Source of the DNA: Hypholoma sublateritium FD-334 SS-4
Lineage: Eukaryota > Basidiomycota > Agaricomycetes > Agaricales > Strophariaceae
Assembly: GCA_000827495.1 (NCBI GenBank)
Contig: KN817601.1
Location: 3,823 to 67,822, forward strand
DNA: 64,000 nt
Reading direction: 5' to 3'
This document shows positions 22,957 through 35,239 of this stretch, in pieces. Made by a program: the position numbers and the translations under genes. The notes beneath the pieces are model-generated. The model saw only the letters and a list, made by a program, of their open reading frames with translations. It searched no databases and was not told the DNA's origin. Numbering within the stretch: position 1 is the first letter of the stretch; each line of letters opens with the position of its first letter.

Positions 22957-25589
22957 CGTGGAGGTTGGTGATACCGAGGAAGTAAGATGCGGTAGCGTAA
23001 GACAAGATAGCTGCCTTGGGAAGTTCAGGGGAGTGCCAGTAGGGGGTTTTTATACCTAGGAACGACGCAGACCAGTGCCTAGGTTGGCAAAAATAGTGGT
23101 CATCTCGGCAAAAAAAATCATGAGTGGCAAACTTCTATGAGTGTGAGTACCACAGATTGTTAACAGCAAAGCAGATGACAGATGAATACACGATACCCGC
23201 CGAGACTGGAAAACCTGAAGCGCGACAAAAGAAGTGCACAATGATGATACAGATGGCTGATGGACGTAAGCGTCTGTGAAAACTGCAGGGAATGTTCATT
23301 CGAAGATGCTTGGTGAGATTCGGCGCAGATACTTACCTTATGAGCATTTAGTCGACAGGGAGGACATAAGCCTTCAATGAGTCCTCAAGGCTTCGGGCTC
23401 GAATTTTTGGTCGAATTAGTGAACCCTAGGGGTGAAACGTAGATGTTTGAACTGTAGGCCGGTAAAGTTTGCGTATGCTTAGCGGGCTTCCAAGTAGTGC
23501 CAATTTTAGACTGAACAAAAATACTGCACGGTTCAAAACCTCCAACTGTTGAAAAGGGCATCAGCTCAGTATGTCCACATCGCGCGCCTGACGGAATGCC
23601 AGTACCGCGCGCGTAAATAGTAATAGGTTTGCTCACGAAGGGCTTGCTTGATCAGATAGAAGTCAAGGATTCATTGTGATGAACTAGTCCTGCGTACCTC
23701 TAGAGCCTAAAGTGCTTCGTTTCGTGCACGGTATGAAACATCAACATTTATCACCAAAGTACCAATATTCTTTTCAGTCGCGAAGAATCGAGAATTTTGC
23801 ATGATTAGGATCACATTGTTTGAAGAGGCCAACGACATGAATCTAAACGGCTATATTGCACGAGTTGGGATATACGCACAGTTTAAATAGGATGCTTGTG
23901 CCCAAGCTGGTGCCCATTCCACGAAAGAAATTGTAGCGTGTCGTCAGTCGGCGACATCGCGAGAAACCAACGTCCAAATTTTCCGACTGCGACGTGGCTC
24001 AGGACATGAAGCATGTCCGATAATGTCATATGTGTCCTGAAATGACATCGACTCATCGAATGACAGTGATTTCCATATGGGATGTTCCGTGATGAATCCT
24101 TGCTGATAATTTCTGAGTAAAAAACGTGGAAGGGCGAAGTCCAACGCAAAGAGGAACTTATCACTCCCCGCACAAGATATTGAACGCGACGACGAACACA
24201 CTCATTCAAGGGCCAGGGCACGGGGTAATATTTGGTGAATATTGGATAGTCTGAGGAAACTTTCAGGCGTTGTTAGTCTTGATTCTTGAAGCACTGCAGA
24301 GTGTCCTAGAGTATCGGATTTTTATGACTAGTGATTGATTCGAGAACAGTACAGATGTACATGTAACTGTTGATGGAGTCCGGATTGCTTTCCTGCCATA
24401 GTTTTCCCGCTCCATATCAAGTATCAATCCCTTTGTGTGAATCGATTTTGATCAGAATGGCGCGTAACACCGAAACAAGGAAAAGAAACCGTACAATAGC
24501 ATTTCATGTTTTTGTTAGCCTCTGAAAACGGGAGGACATGAAGTTTGAACACGATGGTCATGGCGAAGGAGCTGCAAGATTTAGGTAAGCGAGTCACAAA
24601 TCTGTGTGAAAGCCTCCGTGTCAAGCCTCTAGATTAATTAACCGGCGTCACGCTGTGTTCCGTACTGGCCGTGGAAAAGCTGCGCCACGACCCCTCTTCC
24701 GAGTCTTCAGCAGTGCTTCGGTCTGTCTTTCTTTCCCTCGTTGTGCGACCAATGTACGACAATGAGGCAACTGATTTATATCCTTGAATCTTCGAAAACC
24801 CTTGAAATACGCCCCGAAGCGAAATCTCAACGACGAATTTCGACTAAAAGTCAAGCCCGTCACTAGTGCCCTGATTTACAAGAGCTTGGATTCCGGCGGA
24901 CCAGGTCGAACAGGGGAAAGCTCAGATAGATGTAAATTCTTCCGTCTTGAAATGGAATTTGTATTTCGCTTAAAGCAGGTATCTACAGGCATCTCTGGGC
25001 ACTCAAGCATACTGAAGGATAAGACGTACATCCAAAACAGGATGGCTTGTGCCATAAATCAAAAACCTCTACTTAGCTTTCGGGAACTAACGGTCATTTC
25101 AACCAGTGTACTTAATGTACTAGTTCAAATCGCACTTCTTTCCCACAACCTCGCTCGCTCACTTTCGATCCTCAGGCTGTTGCTCGTGAGCCATCTAAGT
25201 CCATCCAGGGCACAGCAGAGGCGAATTTGAAATACATCCTCACTGCAATCACTGCAATGCGCAATCGACCCGATCTACGAACCAAGGGAATTTAGCGTCG
25301 CTCCATGCACCCTCCCCCTTATATGTCTGTTAATACTCACGCAGCGAAGATAACGCGTAAAAAATGCGGGAGCAGATAACATCCGACCTAATTGGCCGTG
25401 CAAACGGCTCCGGCTTGGTCCCTTCTTATCTCTCGACGTTCTATCTTAAACATATCTCCACTGTTGCTATAGGAGGTTATCTCCAATAATGGGCACATTA
25501 TCTATGAGAAGACGTTGGTCATCTCCGTATAAGATGGAAGAAGACCTCACCTATTACGCCAGACACACCTCTACTTCGTTTAACTCACC
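22957..25589. other. 2.6-kb intergenic region, no gene recognised
   Basis: Apart from the promoter of the DUF3455 gene at the left and of the OPT gene at the right, only scattered short frames occur. A - strand frame at 23883-24221 and + strand one at 24784-25230 lack recognisable motifs or matching splice partners. It may hold decayed transposon sequence that cannot be recognised by eye. Confidence 0.45.
23047..23054 (-). promoter_or_regulatory. TATA box of the DUF3455 gene
   Basis: On the - strand the sequence reads TATAAAAA, about 90 bp upstream of the ATG at 22956, a usual distance for fungal TATA promoters and consistent with regulated expression of a secreted protein. Confidence 0.5.
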
Positions 25590-28500
25590 ATGGGGAAATG
25601 GGCGTCTGAACAGGCCTCGAAGGATGCCGAATCTCCTCAAGTGGTTGAAGGAGTAGATGAGAAAGAGTTGTCTCTCTCGGACGAGTCCTCGAAAGACTTC
25701 GTCGATACCCAGCTGCTGGACAAGGCTGAAGGTGTAGCTATCCAGGTATGCATGTCACGATCTCTTTCCGGCAAATTCGTTATGCTCATATAAAACTCAA
25801 AGGTTATATCCACTCGCGATGATCCAGAGTTATCTGTGTTGACCTTTCGCGTCCTCTTTCTTGGAGTTGGATTGAGCGCATTCTCAGCGGTAGGAAAATT
25901 CCCAAATATAGCTGCTGAACTCTCGCTCACATGTCTTGTGCAGGTTCTCTCTACTATTTATACGTTCAAACCCCAGAATGCGACTGTTTCCCAGTTGTTT
26001 TGTTTGATCATTGCATACGTGATGGGCACGGCGATGGCTGGTACGCGAAAGAACGTTAATCGTATTTTGATTTGCGGCGCTCACACTTCGCGAAGCTCTT
26101 CCACGACATGGCGCTTGGCGCTTCATTAACCCCGGCCCATTCAATATCAAGTAAGTCGAAACTCAAAAGAAGATAGACGTCGTTCTGATCACTCGTCTAG
26201 AGAACATACTGTAATAGTTATCATGGCTTCCACCGCGTCTAGCGTTGCGGTGGCCATGGAAGTCATCGCTGCATTGGGTACGTCCATGAAATCAAAACAT
26301 CCTTTCCACTGATATCAAATAGAGTCTACGTCAAGACTTATTCTACGACCTGCGCCTTAACAGCGCCGTGGCGGTATTCTCCATTTTTGCAACCCAAATG
26401 CTTGGTAAGTCTATGTCGCGATAGAAAGATAGCGACAGTCCTGACCTACTCTCGAACAGGATATGGCATGGCAGGAATGTGTACGTATATATGGCTTTCC
26501 TTTTCGCTGATATTCTCTAATCGATTATCTAGTGCGAACCTTATTGGTATATCCCACATAGTATGTGTTACACTTTTGAACCTTCTCGCTGTAGATTCTA
26601 AATTCCGGTTTTCCTACCCAGTGCTTTCTACCCGGCCTACATATCTGTTGTAAACTTGCTTCAAAGTCTGCATTTCGATGGCTCCCTGAACCTCAAACGG
26701 CGAAGATTCTTCTGGATTGTGGTAAGAAAACGTTCGTTTTATCGTCATGGGCACAGTCAAACTCTTTTTTTTATGTTCAGTTCGCCGGCATCTTCTTCTG
26801 GGAGTGGATCCCGCAATACGCATTCCCCCTACTCACGGCTATCTCTGTCGTCTGCATGGTCGATAATGGTCGCCACGACTTTGTTCGTAACCTCTTTGGG
26901 GCTGGGTCTAGCAACGAAGGAATTGGACTCTTGTCGTTCAGTACCTCGTGGACGTTGATAACACAAGGAACCCCCCTTATATGGCCTCTTCAGACACGTA
27001 CGCGCTTGCTTACTGCGACACTCATGATGCTAATCGCCTTTTTTTTGCAGAAATCAACTCGTTCATTGGAATGGGTTTAGGGTATATTGTGTTGACCGCT
27101 GCATATTACTCCAACGTTTTCAATGGAAGGGACATTCCGTTCATGTCAACGTCGCTCTTCGGCGCGGACGGGCAGACGTACAACCAATCAGCCGTCATCG
27201 ACTCCAATTACAGGGTCAACCAAGAAGCACTGGATACTATCGGCTTGCCTCGATATACTACGACATACGCGATCTCTCAGCTTTGCTATAACCTCTCCCT
27301 CGGTTCCGCTTTCACGTACATTGTTATTTGGCACTGGCCGGAATTGAAGACCGGTGCGTATCTTGATATTGCGTATCTGTATCCAGGCCTAATCGATGAT
27401 CCTTAGCATTTGGTGGGCTGAGGTTCCTGAAGAGTGGGCATGCGGATATCGACGATCCTCATTATAAAGGTATGTTTAAAACGGTACCCACCTCATTCGT
27501 TATACTGACCAAGATATAGAAATGCAAAAATACCGTGCGTACTGCTTAGACCGGGAAACGTGATTTATCTGATCAGTCTCGAGCAGCGGAGGTGCCTCAA
27601 TGGGTGTACGCTTTCCTATTCTTTGCATCATTGGCAGTGGGAATAGGTTGTTCCTACGCTGGCCCCCATGGAACCGTTCTCATTCCGGCCTGGAGCATCA
27701 TTTTCTTCACAAGTAAGCTTCGCAAATATCAAGTTATCAGACTATTGAAAATGAACCTTTCTGCAGTATTGAGCGCGCTCATCGCAGTGGTTCTGGGATT
27801 TAGTGAGCACATTCGTTTCTCGATGTTATATTCAATTAATCGGTGCCATTAGTTACCGCGACGACTGGTATGTGATGATAAGATCCCGCATACATTCCCA
27901 TCAACTCTTCAACCCAGGCTTCAACCTCGCCACAAAGTATGCGATACAAATCATCGCTGCTTTCCTTCACCCCGGACAGCCCATGTAAGTGCCTTTAGTA
28001 TTTGAATGGGTCTCTTCTGATAGAATTTTGCTAGTCCTGTCATGTATGCAAATTTGTTTGGTAACAGTACCTCTTTCCAAACGCTGCTTCTACTTCAAGG
28101 TATCTACAACTTAATATCTGCTGTTTCGTCGATTCTCACCGGGAAAAAGATCTCAAACTCGGTCAATACACAAAGGTACCGCCACGTATGACGTTTGCGG
28201 CACAAATGGTACTAGTTACTCGTTAAGACCATATTAGAACGATTGCTAATGTAAGTTTGATTAGGCTGGCTCTATCATCGGGTCTATCTTCAACTATGCT
28301 AGTGAGCAGGATTGTCTTCGTGAATATCCAGAAGTGCTAATAATTCTCGCAGTGATGAAGATTATTGTGAACAACAACAGAGCTGTATTACAGGATCCTA
28401 TTGGCACGCGTGTCGTAAGCAGCCACATAACTTCCTTCGCGAATAAATATTCATTCCTCTGCAGTGGAGTGGGTGGATTATTCAACAGTATAATTCGGCC

Positions 28501-29130
28501 TCAGTGGCGATGGGCGCCTTCGGGAAGGACCTCTTCTCTATTGGGAAACCGTCGGGTTATTGGATCATTCCCTTTGCGATGTACGTCTGTGTTATTTCGA
28601 AGATTCCAGAATCATGCCAACCAAGTCCTAGGTTCATTGGCCTCTTCTTACCCATCCCATTCTGGATCGTCTGGAAGCTGGCCCGACCGGGATCCCGCCT
28701 TGCATCGGCGATGAAATACGTTAACGTTCCTATAATCACGCTATACATTGGGTGGTAAGTCGTTTTTATTTTCAACAACGTGCAAAGGATGTAATCTTGG
28801 ACTTGTAGGCTGCCGTACTCAGTTAACGGGCAATGGTGGTCCTGCTTTGTGATCGGCATATTCTCGCAGTGGTGGCTGAGAACGCGACACCCCGTGTGGT
28901 TTGTGAAGGTATGTATATGTCAACCATCACATGTTGCGCCGTATCTGACGAGGCACGGTTACCAGTACAACTACCTTCTTTCTGCGGCTCTCGATGGAGG
29001 TAGCCAGGTGATCCTATTCATCCTCTCCTTTGCCGTCTTCGGTGCCAGCGGAAAGGCTGTCGAATTCCCGACGTGGTGGGGAAATCCAGCCAACGTCAGT
29101 GTTGATCGGTGCAAGTTGACTCCTGGCTAG
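25590..29130 (+). CDS. OPT-family oligopeptide transporter
   Basis: The first exon is 25590-25745; many short introns follow, and the frame can be carried through to the stop at 29128-29130. An acidic N-terminal tail (DEKELSLSDESSKDF) leads to the family motif STRDDPELSVLTFR. Multiple membrane spans follow with family blocks HGAWRFINPGPFN, STASSVAVAMEV, VYPTYAFYPAYIS, FFWEWIPQYAFPLL, GLGYIVLTAAYYSN, VPQWVYAFLFFASLAVG, GFNLATKYAIQIIAAFLHPG, FNYAVMKIIVNNN and YNYLLSAALDGGSQVI, ending TWWGNP and DRCKL. OPT proteins import tetra- to hexapeptides, including glutathione-like peptides, with protons across the plasma membrane. Estimated length is about 750 residues, normal for fungal OPTs. No frame break was found, though exon edges in the middle were only partly checked. 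Confidence 0.85.
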
Positions 29131-29340
29131 CGGGCGGTATCCTATCTAACGACTGATTACTACATAATTGTGATATATTGTATACATTGAAATGATTTTC
29201 GTCTTTTTCTTCAGAGCTCTTAAATTCGTATTGGCAAGCGAGAAAATGCATGTTTAAGTATGTACGTTTTAATCTTCATGATGTACCATGTGATACAAAT
29301 ATTACAGTGTTGGAAAAATACATTCTAGACAATGCTATGT

Positions 29341-30125
29341 CTAATTATGTCCTTGTCCTGAGCCTACGTTCAGTCCGCCCAGGGTTGCATTGGCGGGATG
29401 CGCACCTAAATACAAGTTCATCAGCTCCGCCCATACAAGTTCATCGCAGCGCGACTTACCGTGCGCGACTGCGCGCTCGCGGCGCATCAGCGCCTCCGCC
29501 TCGAGTCGCTCTGCTTCCGCGAGCTCGCGGCCTTGTAATTTAATTGTGTTTGCCTCCTGCTCTTTCTGCGCGCCCTTCTCCTTCAGCGCGGCGCTTCCGA
29601 CGAGTGAGCCGAGCGCGCTCTCGACCTTCCCCGTGAGGCGCTGCCCGCTGCCTCCACCGCCGCCACCGTAGTTGACGGCGGACGTCTGCGGGATGCCGGA
29701 TGCGCCACCGGGGCCTGCAACGCCGCCACCGCCGGGATATGCGGCGTCGCGCGCGATGGGTTGGCCTGTATGACCAGAAGGCTGTTGGGAGTACTGATCC
29801 GGGGCGAAGGTCTGCTTGGAAATGAGCGACCTATTCCCTTGCAGGATGGATGGACACCTGCTTACGTTTGTTGGCCCGGGATTGGCGCCGTAGCCTAGCG
29901 GGGCGCCTGTTTGTGCGCCTGGAGGGTACGTGCGCGCCGTGTTAGTGCCGGCGGTGCCAGGAGGGCCATGAGAGGCCGATTGCGTATGGTGACGGTCGCC
30001 TTTGGAGGTCGTGTTGTCGATGGCGTCCTATTAGAATGAAATGACACTTGTAAAGCCGAGAGGACAAACCATAGTAAGAATTATAGACATACGTTGTCGT
30101 GGTGTTTTGATCCGAAAAGAGGCAT
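29341..30125 (-). CDS. small hydrophilic protein, CsbD-like
   Basis: Exons 30125-30093, 30027-29866, 29814-29460 and 29405-29341 give 204 residues. It begins MPLFGSKHHDN, has a Gly/Pro/Ala-rich middle (PGGGGVAGPGGASG) and then a charged helical segment: LTGKVESALGSLVGSAALKE followed by a run of Lys, Glu and Ala. The G-K-x-E...G-x-x-x-G-x-x-x-L-K pattern resembles fungal CsbD-like proteins, which are abundant hydrophilic proteins linked to stress. The resemblance is by eye and the family call is moderate. There is no signal peptide or membrane span. It converges on the OPT gene, 210 bp from its stop. Confidence 0.7.
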
Positions 30126-30207
30126 TATGAGTAGTGAGATTTGGTGTTCGAAGGAGTGATAAGTGATTAATCGATTATGGGTGGCAAGGACAGGAAAATA
30201 GAGCAGA

Positions 30208-30214
30208 TTTTATA
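30208..30214 (-). promoter_or_regulatory. TATA box of the CsbD-like gene
   Basis: TATAAAA on the - strand, about 85 bp upstream of the ATG at 30125. A strong TATA fits a stress-inducible gene. Confidence 0.5.
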
Positions 30215-30872
30215 CGCATTCAGTGGTGGGTGTGGGTATTGTGCACCACAAAATGACGCAGATAAAAGTGATTCAGCGGGGCCGGCGCTTTGAGTGTGCG
30301 TAAGTAGTCGCTCATGGAGCACACCACTTGTGTACGTACGATGTTGGTGCAACTTGAATGAGTATGTAGTGCATTACATGTTGTTCAGTGACGTCACTGC
30401 TTTTGTATGTCATTGAGGAGAGAGCTTGGATGCCGCTTGAGATCTCCATCTTCAAAGAACTATTTGTCCAATCATGGGGCATCGCTTCATCTGTCTCATT
30501 TCCAAGAACCCAGACGTGATTGTAAACCCGCCAGATCCCTAAAACACCCGCGCACAGGCAGTCCGAGCATGTCGCATATGTCTGGAGGGATGCAAAACCT
30601 CTTCGGAGGGGGCAGTGAGGTCGACGTTCGTCGTGCGCGAAACGTGTGATCGTACCGTGCGGTTGGCGAGGATGTGGGGCAGCTCGCTGTGGCAGGGTCT
30701 CGGACGTACGGAAGACCAGGTGCTTCGTCGATAACGGAAGCAAGCCAACGAGCGACGTGTCGTCAGAAATACGACTGATTGACGCCGATGCGGCAAATGC
30801 CGGCTGGCCCGGCAGGTCAAGGGCGGTTAACCGGCTGACCAGCCACCCATTGAGCCACCACTACCTAGTAAA
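30215..30872. other. intergenic region between divergent genes, no gene recognised
   Basis: This separates the CsbD-like gene (left-going) from an F-box gene (right-going). Frames here are Arg/Ser-rich on both strands and do not resemble a protein. Confidence 0.5.
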
Positions 30873-32234
30873 ATGGTTCGAACTATTCAACTACCACAGG
30901 AAATCTACGAACTCTTTGTAGATGCTCTATACGATGGGACTGACATGACCAACAACAAAGAAACGCACCTCGCCCTCCGTCAATGTTCCCGTGTCTCCCG
31001 GGTGTTTTGGCTACGTGCCCGTCGACACTTCTTCGCACATACCAAGATCTGTGGAAAACGGGGCAATTCTTCCGTGACGCCTGCCGAAATGCTGAACAGA
31101 TTCATGGAAATAGCTACAAAGACCGCCCCCAATGTTCCCCCTGTCATCAAGCTAGTCCGTTCGTGTTCTATCCAGAACTATCCTGTGTATCCTGGATTAT
31201 GGGAACACCCCGCCTTTATCAAACTCCTGAAGCTTCTCATCAACAGTGAACCACTCGAATCGCTTTCTCTTCTTGATGTCAACGGATCATGGCCCGAGCT
31301 TGATACAGAAACTCGAGATTTGCTTTGTGCAATGTTCCAAACGACCCATCTGAAATCCCTGGAGCTGCGAGGATTTACAAACATTCCATCCAAAATACTC
31401 GACGGATGCGCTATGCAACATCTCACTCTATACTGCCTTCCTGGTCTGAGTATATCCACCGAGCCGTTGTCAGCACTTGTTTCGCCTCCGCCGTTGCTCT
31501 CGATCGAGACCAACAACGAAGTGCCCGTGTTGAGTACCCCACTCAAAGCGGGGTACGTCCCTTTCCCCCACTTGAATCAAGTGGCCTCAACAATATCCCA
31601 GCAATCGCACCTTAGCATTGCCTGCAATCTTGCTCGGGGAGCATCTCAGTCACTACACACACTAGATCTGTCATTCCTCTGTAAGTATTGCCATACGGTT
31701 CAACCAATCACACCGACTCATCGATTCGCTGGCACAGATTGCGTATATCTACCACTTAGCGTCAGCCCCTTTGACCTGGGCCAGCTCCCCAACTTGCGTC
31801 ATCTCCGGCTGGGATTCAGCACTGATCCCGGCGTTGTCATCGGCGGTACGGAATACCTCAAAAGCCTCTGCCACTTCATTTCCCGACCCCTTGGACTGGA
31901 GGATGCTCTTCCCCTGGAGACCATCGAATTCCTCATCACCCTCCCACACGAGGTATACAAATCTGCACCTTCCTTCAACAAAGACCACTGGCGCGCACTC
32001 GACAGAGCAATCACGCGGCCCCATCTCGCCCACGTACGCGAAGTACATCTGCGCTTGCACTTTCTTATCGTCGGGATGCTGTTCGGGACCGGATTTACGG
32101 AGTCTGCCTTTGTAAAGGAAACAACGGATCTCGCCAAGCCCCTATTTTCACGGGTCGACAATAGCAAGTCCATCGATTTCACGATTGACGTTTCGACGGA
32201 GTTCGTAGGACGAGGTTTTCTTCCCGACTTCTGA
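30873..32234 (+). CDS. F-box-type protein with leucine-rich body
   Basis: A single exon of 453 residues starts at ATG 30873. The N-terminus IQLPQEIYELFVDALY is a typical basidiomycete F-box first helix; LALRQCSRVSRVFWLRARR provides the second. The rest is leucine-patterned (LESLSLLDVNG, LKSLELRGF, LPNLRHLRLGF) as in F-box/LRR-like proteins. It is unrelated at sequence level to the duplicated F-box pair further right. By family, an SCF ubiquitin-ligase adaptor; target unknown. Its stop lies 96 bp from the stop of the convergent DUF2235 gene. Confidence 0.8.
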   Translation: MVRTIQLPQEIYELFVDALYDGTDMTNNKETHLALRQCSRVSRVFWLRARRHFFAHTKICGKRGNSSVTPAEMLNRFMEIATKTAPNVPPVIKLVRSCSIQNYPVYPGLWEHPAFIKLLKLLINSEPLESLSLLDVNGSWPELDTETRDLLCAMFQTTHLKSLELRGFTNIPSKILDGCAMQHLTLYCLPGLSISTEPLSALVSPPPLLSIETNNEVPVLSTPLKAGYVPFPHLNQVASTISQQSHLSIACNLARGASQSLHTLDLSFLCKYCHTVQPITPTHRFAGTDCVYLPLSVSPFDLGQLPNLRHLRLGFSTDPGVVIGGTEYLKSLCHFISRPLGLEDALPLETIEFLITLPHEVYKSAPSFNKDHWRALDRAITRPHLAHVREVHLRLHFLIVGMLFGTGFTESAFVKETTDLAKPLFSRVDNSKSIDFTIDVSTEFVGRGFLPDF

Positions 32235-32329
32235 TTGTCAATGAAACACGACAGTATATGTTTACGTAGTTCTTGCTGAGTATCTGGCGGTACTGATATT
32301 GATCACGCATTCAATGCCTCCCCTTCAAC

Positions 32330-34619
32330 CTAGTCAACCCACCGCAGATTTCCCGACTTTAGAGCCTCGTGAAAATGCGCCTTCGGTTCATACTTGCCAC
32401 CATCACAATGAGTCGCCTCCATCCGCATCTTCACAGTACGATGCACCTTCACGATGTGGTCCTGCTTGGGAATGACCCGTCCAGCGCCCTTGTTCCAGCG
32501 GAATGTAAATTTCACTGTATTGTCGCCCTTCCCGTACATCTGCCGGAACGGGATGAACTCGAGCACCCACCAGAACCGCGCCAGCGTGAGTTGATCGTAG
32601 ATAGGCGATAGGGCGTCGCGCAACTCGTGGTCTTCCTCGCTCAGCGGCTGCGTGGAGATGCTTGCGCCGTGTTCGCCGATGTCTGCCTCTGGATCACGCG
32701 CAGTCTGGATCCGCATGTTGGTGGTGGACAGCGGTGGGGGACGCGGCTGCACAACGGGATAGATGGCGTGCGGATCTAATCCGATACCACGCAGGCCGTC
32801 TGTGTCAAACATGATGCCAGTATTGGCCTTGAAGCATTCGCGAACCATCCACCGCAGGGGGATGCGCGCGAGTGCATGTGCGGTGTCGTTATCGACAGAG
32901 CCCCCGCCTATGTCTGTGGGGTTCTTTAGCAAGTAACAGGCAGTCTGTATGACGAAGTAGGTACGCACCACAATGACATCCTGCAAACCAGACCTGAAAA
33001 CAGTCACGATAGTGACAAGAATCATCGAAAGTCAGTAATCGTCCAGATTAAAACATTCAACGAGCGTGGCACCTCTTCTACATCGGTCTGCCTGTTAGAG
33101 AAATCACTATACTTCCTTTCCATTGCTATCAGCAATTCAAGTTCTTCGGTGGGCCTATCATGTGCCTTGTGTTGATTGGCCTGATTTTGATCCTCCGTTT
33201 CGCTCGTCAGTTTTGCGGGAGTGGGGGTGTTCCACAAGTTAGTTTTGAATTTTGCGCGGCGCTCGTCCAGAGATATTGCATGCCTGAACGTACGGACGAT
33301 GGTATTAGAGGCGGTAAACGGGAGCCAGCGTGGTATAAGGCCAACAGAGTTCACGGTGTCCCTAAGTAAATCAGATAAGTAATAGAAACTTGAGGCTAAG
33401 ATTAGGCCGCACCATACGCCAAGGAATTCAATGGGAACGTCGATTGAAAATGCCTTCTTGAATGCATTCGCCTGCTTCCATCCTTTTTCGCTCGTGTTTG
33501 TGTACATCTTGTATGCAAATGGGACTTGTTGATGATTACACGCTGGTAACAGCCCGACCTACCAACCAAGCGTCACAAATTACTCGAGCACGAGAAATTA
33601 AGGAGAATAATCCCTACCTTGTGCAGCATCCCTGCCAGGGCGCGAGCAGTGTAAGCGCCACGAGAAAACCCAAAGATGCAGATACGATCGTCTGCCTTAT
33701 CTAAGGATATAGAGACAGTTCATTAGAGCGAATTCAGAATCTATATCAGAATATTCAGGCCAGGAGTGATACACATACAATTCTGCATCAAAAATTCATA
33801 TCCGTCTGTAAAATTACAATGACCGCGTCAAACCTAGCACCACTCCGGAGTCCGGTGTTCAGAGGCAACGTACCCATGAGGTGGGCATGGAGATTCCAAG
33901 CAATAGCTTCGTCGAGAAGCTGACATGCGTCCCTTAGAGCAAATTCTGGAGAATGAAGACAGGATTCGAACCTTTGAGAACTTTGATGCACGCGGTGTCG
34001 CTACTTGTGGCGCAAAGTAGGTTCCGATCCCAGCCTAAACGCATAATTCAGAGCCCATTTCTCGCTCGAATAAACGCATGATGGATGAGCATACCTGGTA
34101 GTAAACCATTTGATTATCATTATCACCTTTCTTGAGCATGGTGAAAAATGCTATCACATTTGAGTTCTAGGTATGCTATCTGAGTCACAATGTCCAGGAA
34201 ACAAATGTTATACATACATCCATGTCGAACCTGCACAGGTAAATTTCTCATTAGTTTGGAATATTCAAATCATAAGACAATTATACGGACTGATCGCCAG
34301 TGCCATCGAAGCATAATACGAGGGTACGTCCAGAATGTCCAGTCGGTATGAATTTCGGAAGTTCAGGGCGTCCGTTAGAATTGGGTGTGGACTCCGTCTC
34401 CGTGTCTTTTGCCCTCATGTCCAGAGGCGAGCTAGAAACTGAGGATGTGGTGGTAATATTCACCGCCGAGCCATCGGTTTCGTTGTTTTTTGGCATAATT
34501 CCTGACTTCGATTCGTTGGATCTGGGTGAGTGGGCAAAGAATTTCTTGCCAACGAGAAGAAAGGCGCTCTTAAAGCAGGTCATGGTCGCCCGATTGCGGA
34601 CATTCAAAGTGCTATTCAT
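32330..34619 (-). CDS. DUF2235 (Tle1-like) alpha/beta hydrolase
   Basis: A multi-exon gene starts at ATG 34619 and stops at 32330. The N-terminal 80 residues are Ser/Thr-rich and probably disordered. The hydrolase domain begins TLVLCFDGTGDQ, then NSNVIAFFTMLKKG, QMVYYQAGIGTY, DEAIAWNLHAH, ICIFGFSRGAYTAR (nucleophile Ser in GFSRG), LLPACNHQQVPFAY, VPIEFLGVW, and VWFAGCHCDIGGG (catalytic Asp), ending in family-specific KVHRTVKMRM. This domain is called DUF2235 or T6SS Tle1-like phospholipase catalytic domain; bacterial members are phospholipases, while fungal members are mostly uncharacterised. Introns fall at about 33046-33006 and 32960-32911 with correct phases. No break was found. Confidence 0.82.
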
Positions 34620-35239
34620 TTCAGACCGAAAGCGGCGGTGGCCGTCGAATTCGCGAAGCGTTCACTTTCCTGTGCCACTGTCAAGAGGTCTTTCTGATTA
34701 CATTGTCGCTCAGTTCTTCATACTGAATCTGCTAGGAAAATCGACGTGCCGATAACACCGTCAGGATCCTCACATCCAGTCAAGATGTAGATTGACCTTA
34801 TTGTATGAGTTGGATTAGAGTAGATTTGTGCTCAGTCAGGGTGCTAGTGAGGACCAGTTTCCGCACTTCTTTAATTTGCCAAGTACGTTGAATTGGCCGA
34901 AAGGGGCGTAATTGAGTACCCACGTCGCAGTGATTCCCCTCCTATCACATTCCGCGGGTTGGAAAGAGACGGGTGAGGAGAATCTGTCCATGTTCGAAGA
35001 TCGAGTCTGAGGCCGAGAACTGGCTGAGCGCTTGAGCGCAGAATGCAGAGCGCGATGATAACTTGAAAACAGCACAAACGGGCTTTGCCGACTCCGACGG
35101 GTCGATAGCGGCCCGGCGCTAGTGCCATGGGAAAAACAGATAATGTCGCTAGCGTCACTGACTGAGCTTTACCTTGAACAATGTATATAAATCTCGCCGA
35201 AGCAAATTTATCCCAGTATCGATATCCCAGCTTTCTACA
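34620..35239. other. intergenic region, no gene recognised
   Basis: This divergent gap carries the promoters of the DUF2235 gene and the short-chain dehydrogenase. No protein-like frame is visible on either strand. Confidence 0.55.
35182..35188 (+). promoter_or_regulatory. TATA box of the short-chain dehydrogenase
   Basis: TATATAA lies 52 bp upstream of the ATG at 35240, the expected place for a TATA element with a short leader. Confidence 0.5.

Noticed and set aside
33941..34045. tRNA-like T-arm (GATTCGAACC) on the + strand near 33965
   Set aside because: No matching acceptor stem lies at the required distance, and the stretch is explained as coding sequence of the DUF2235 gene on the - strand.
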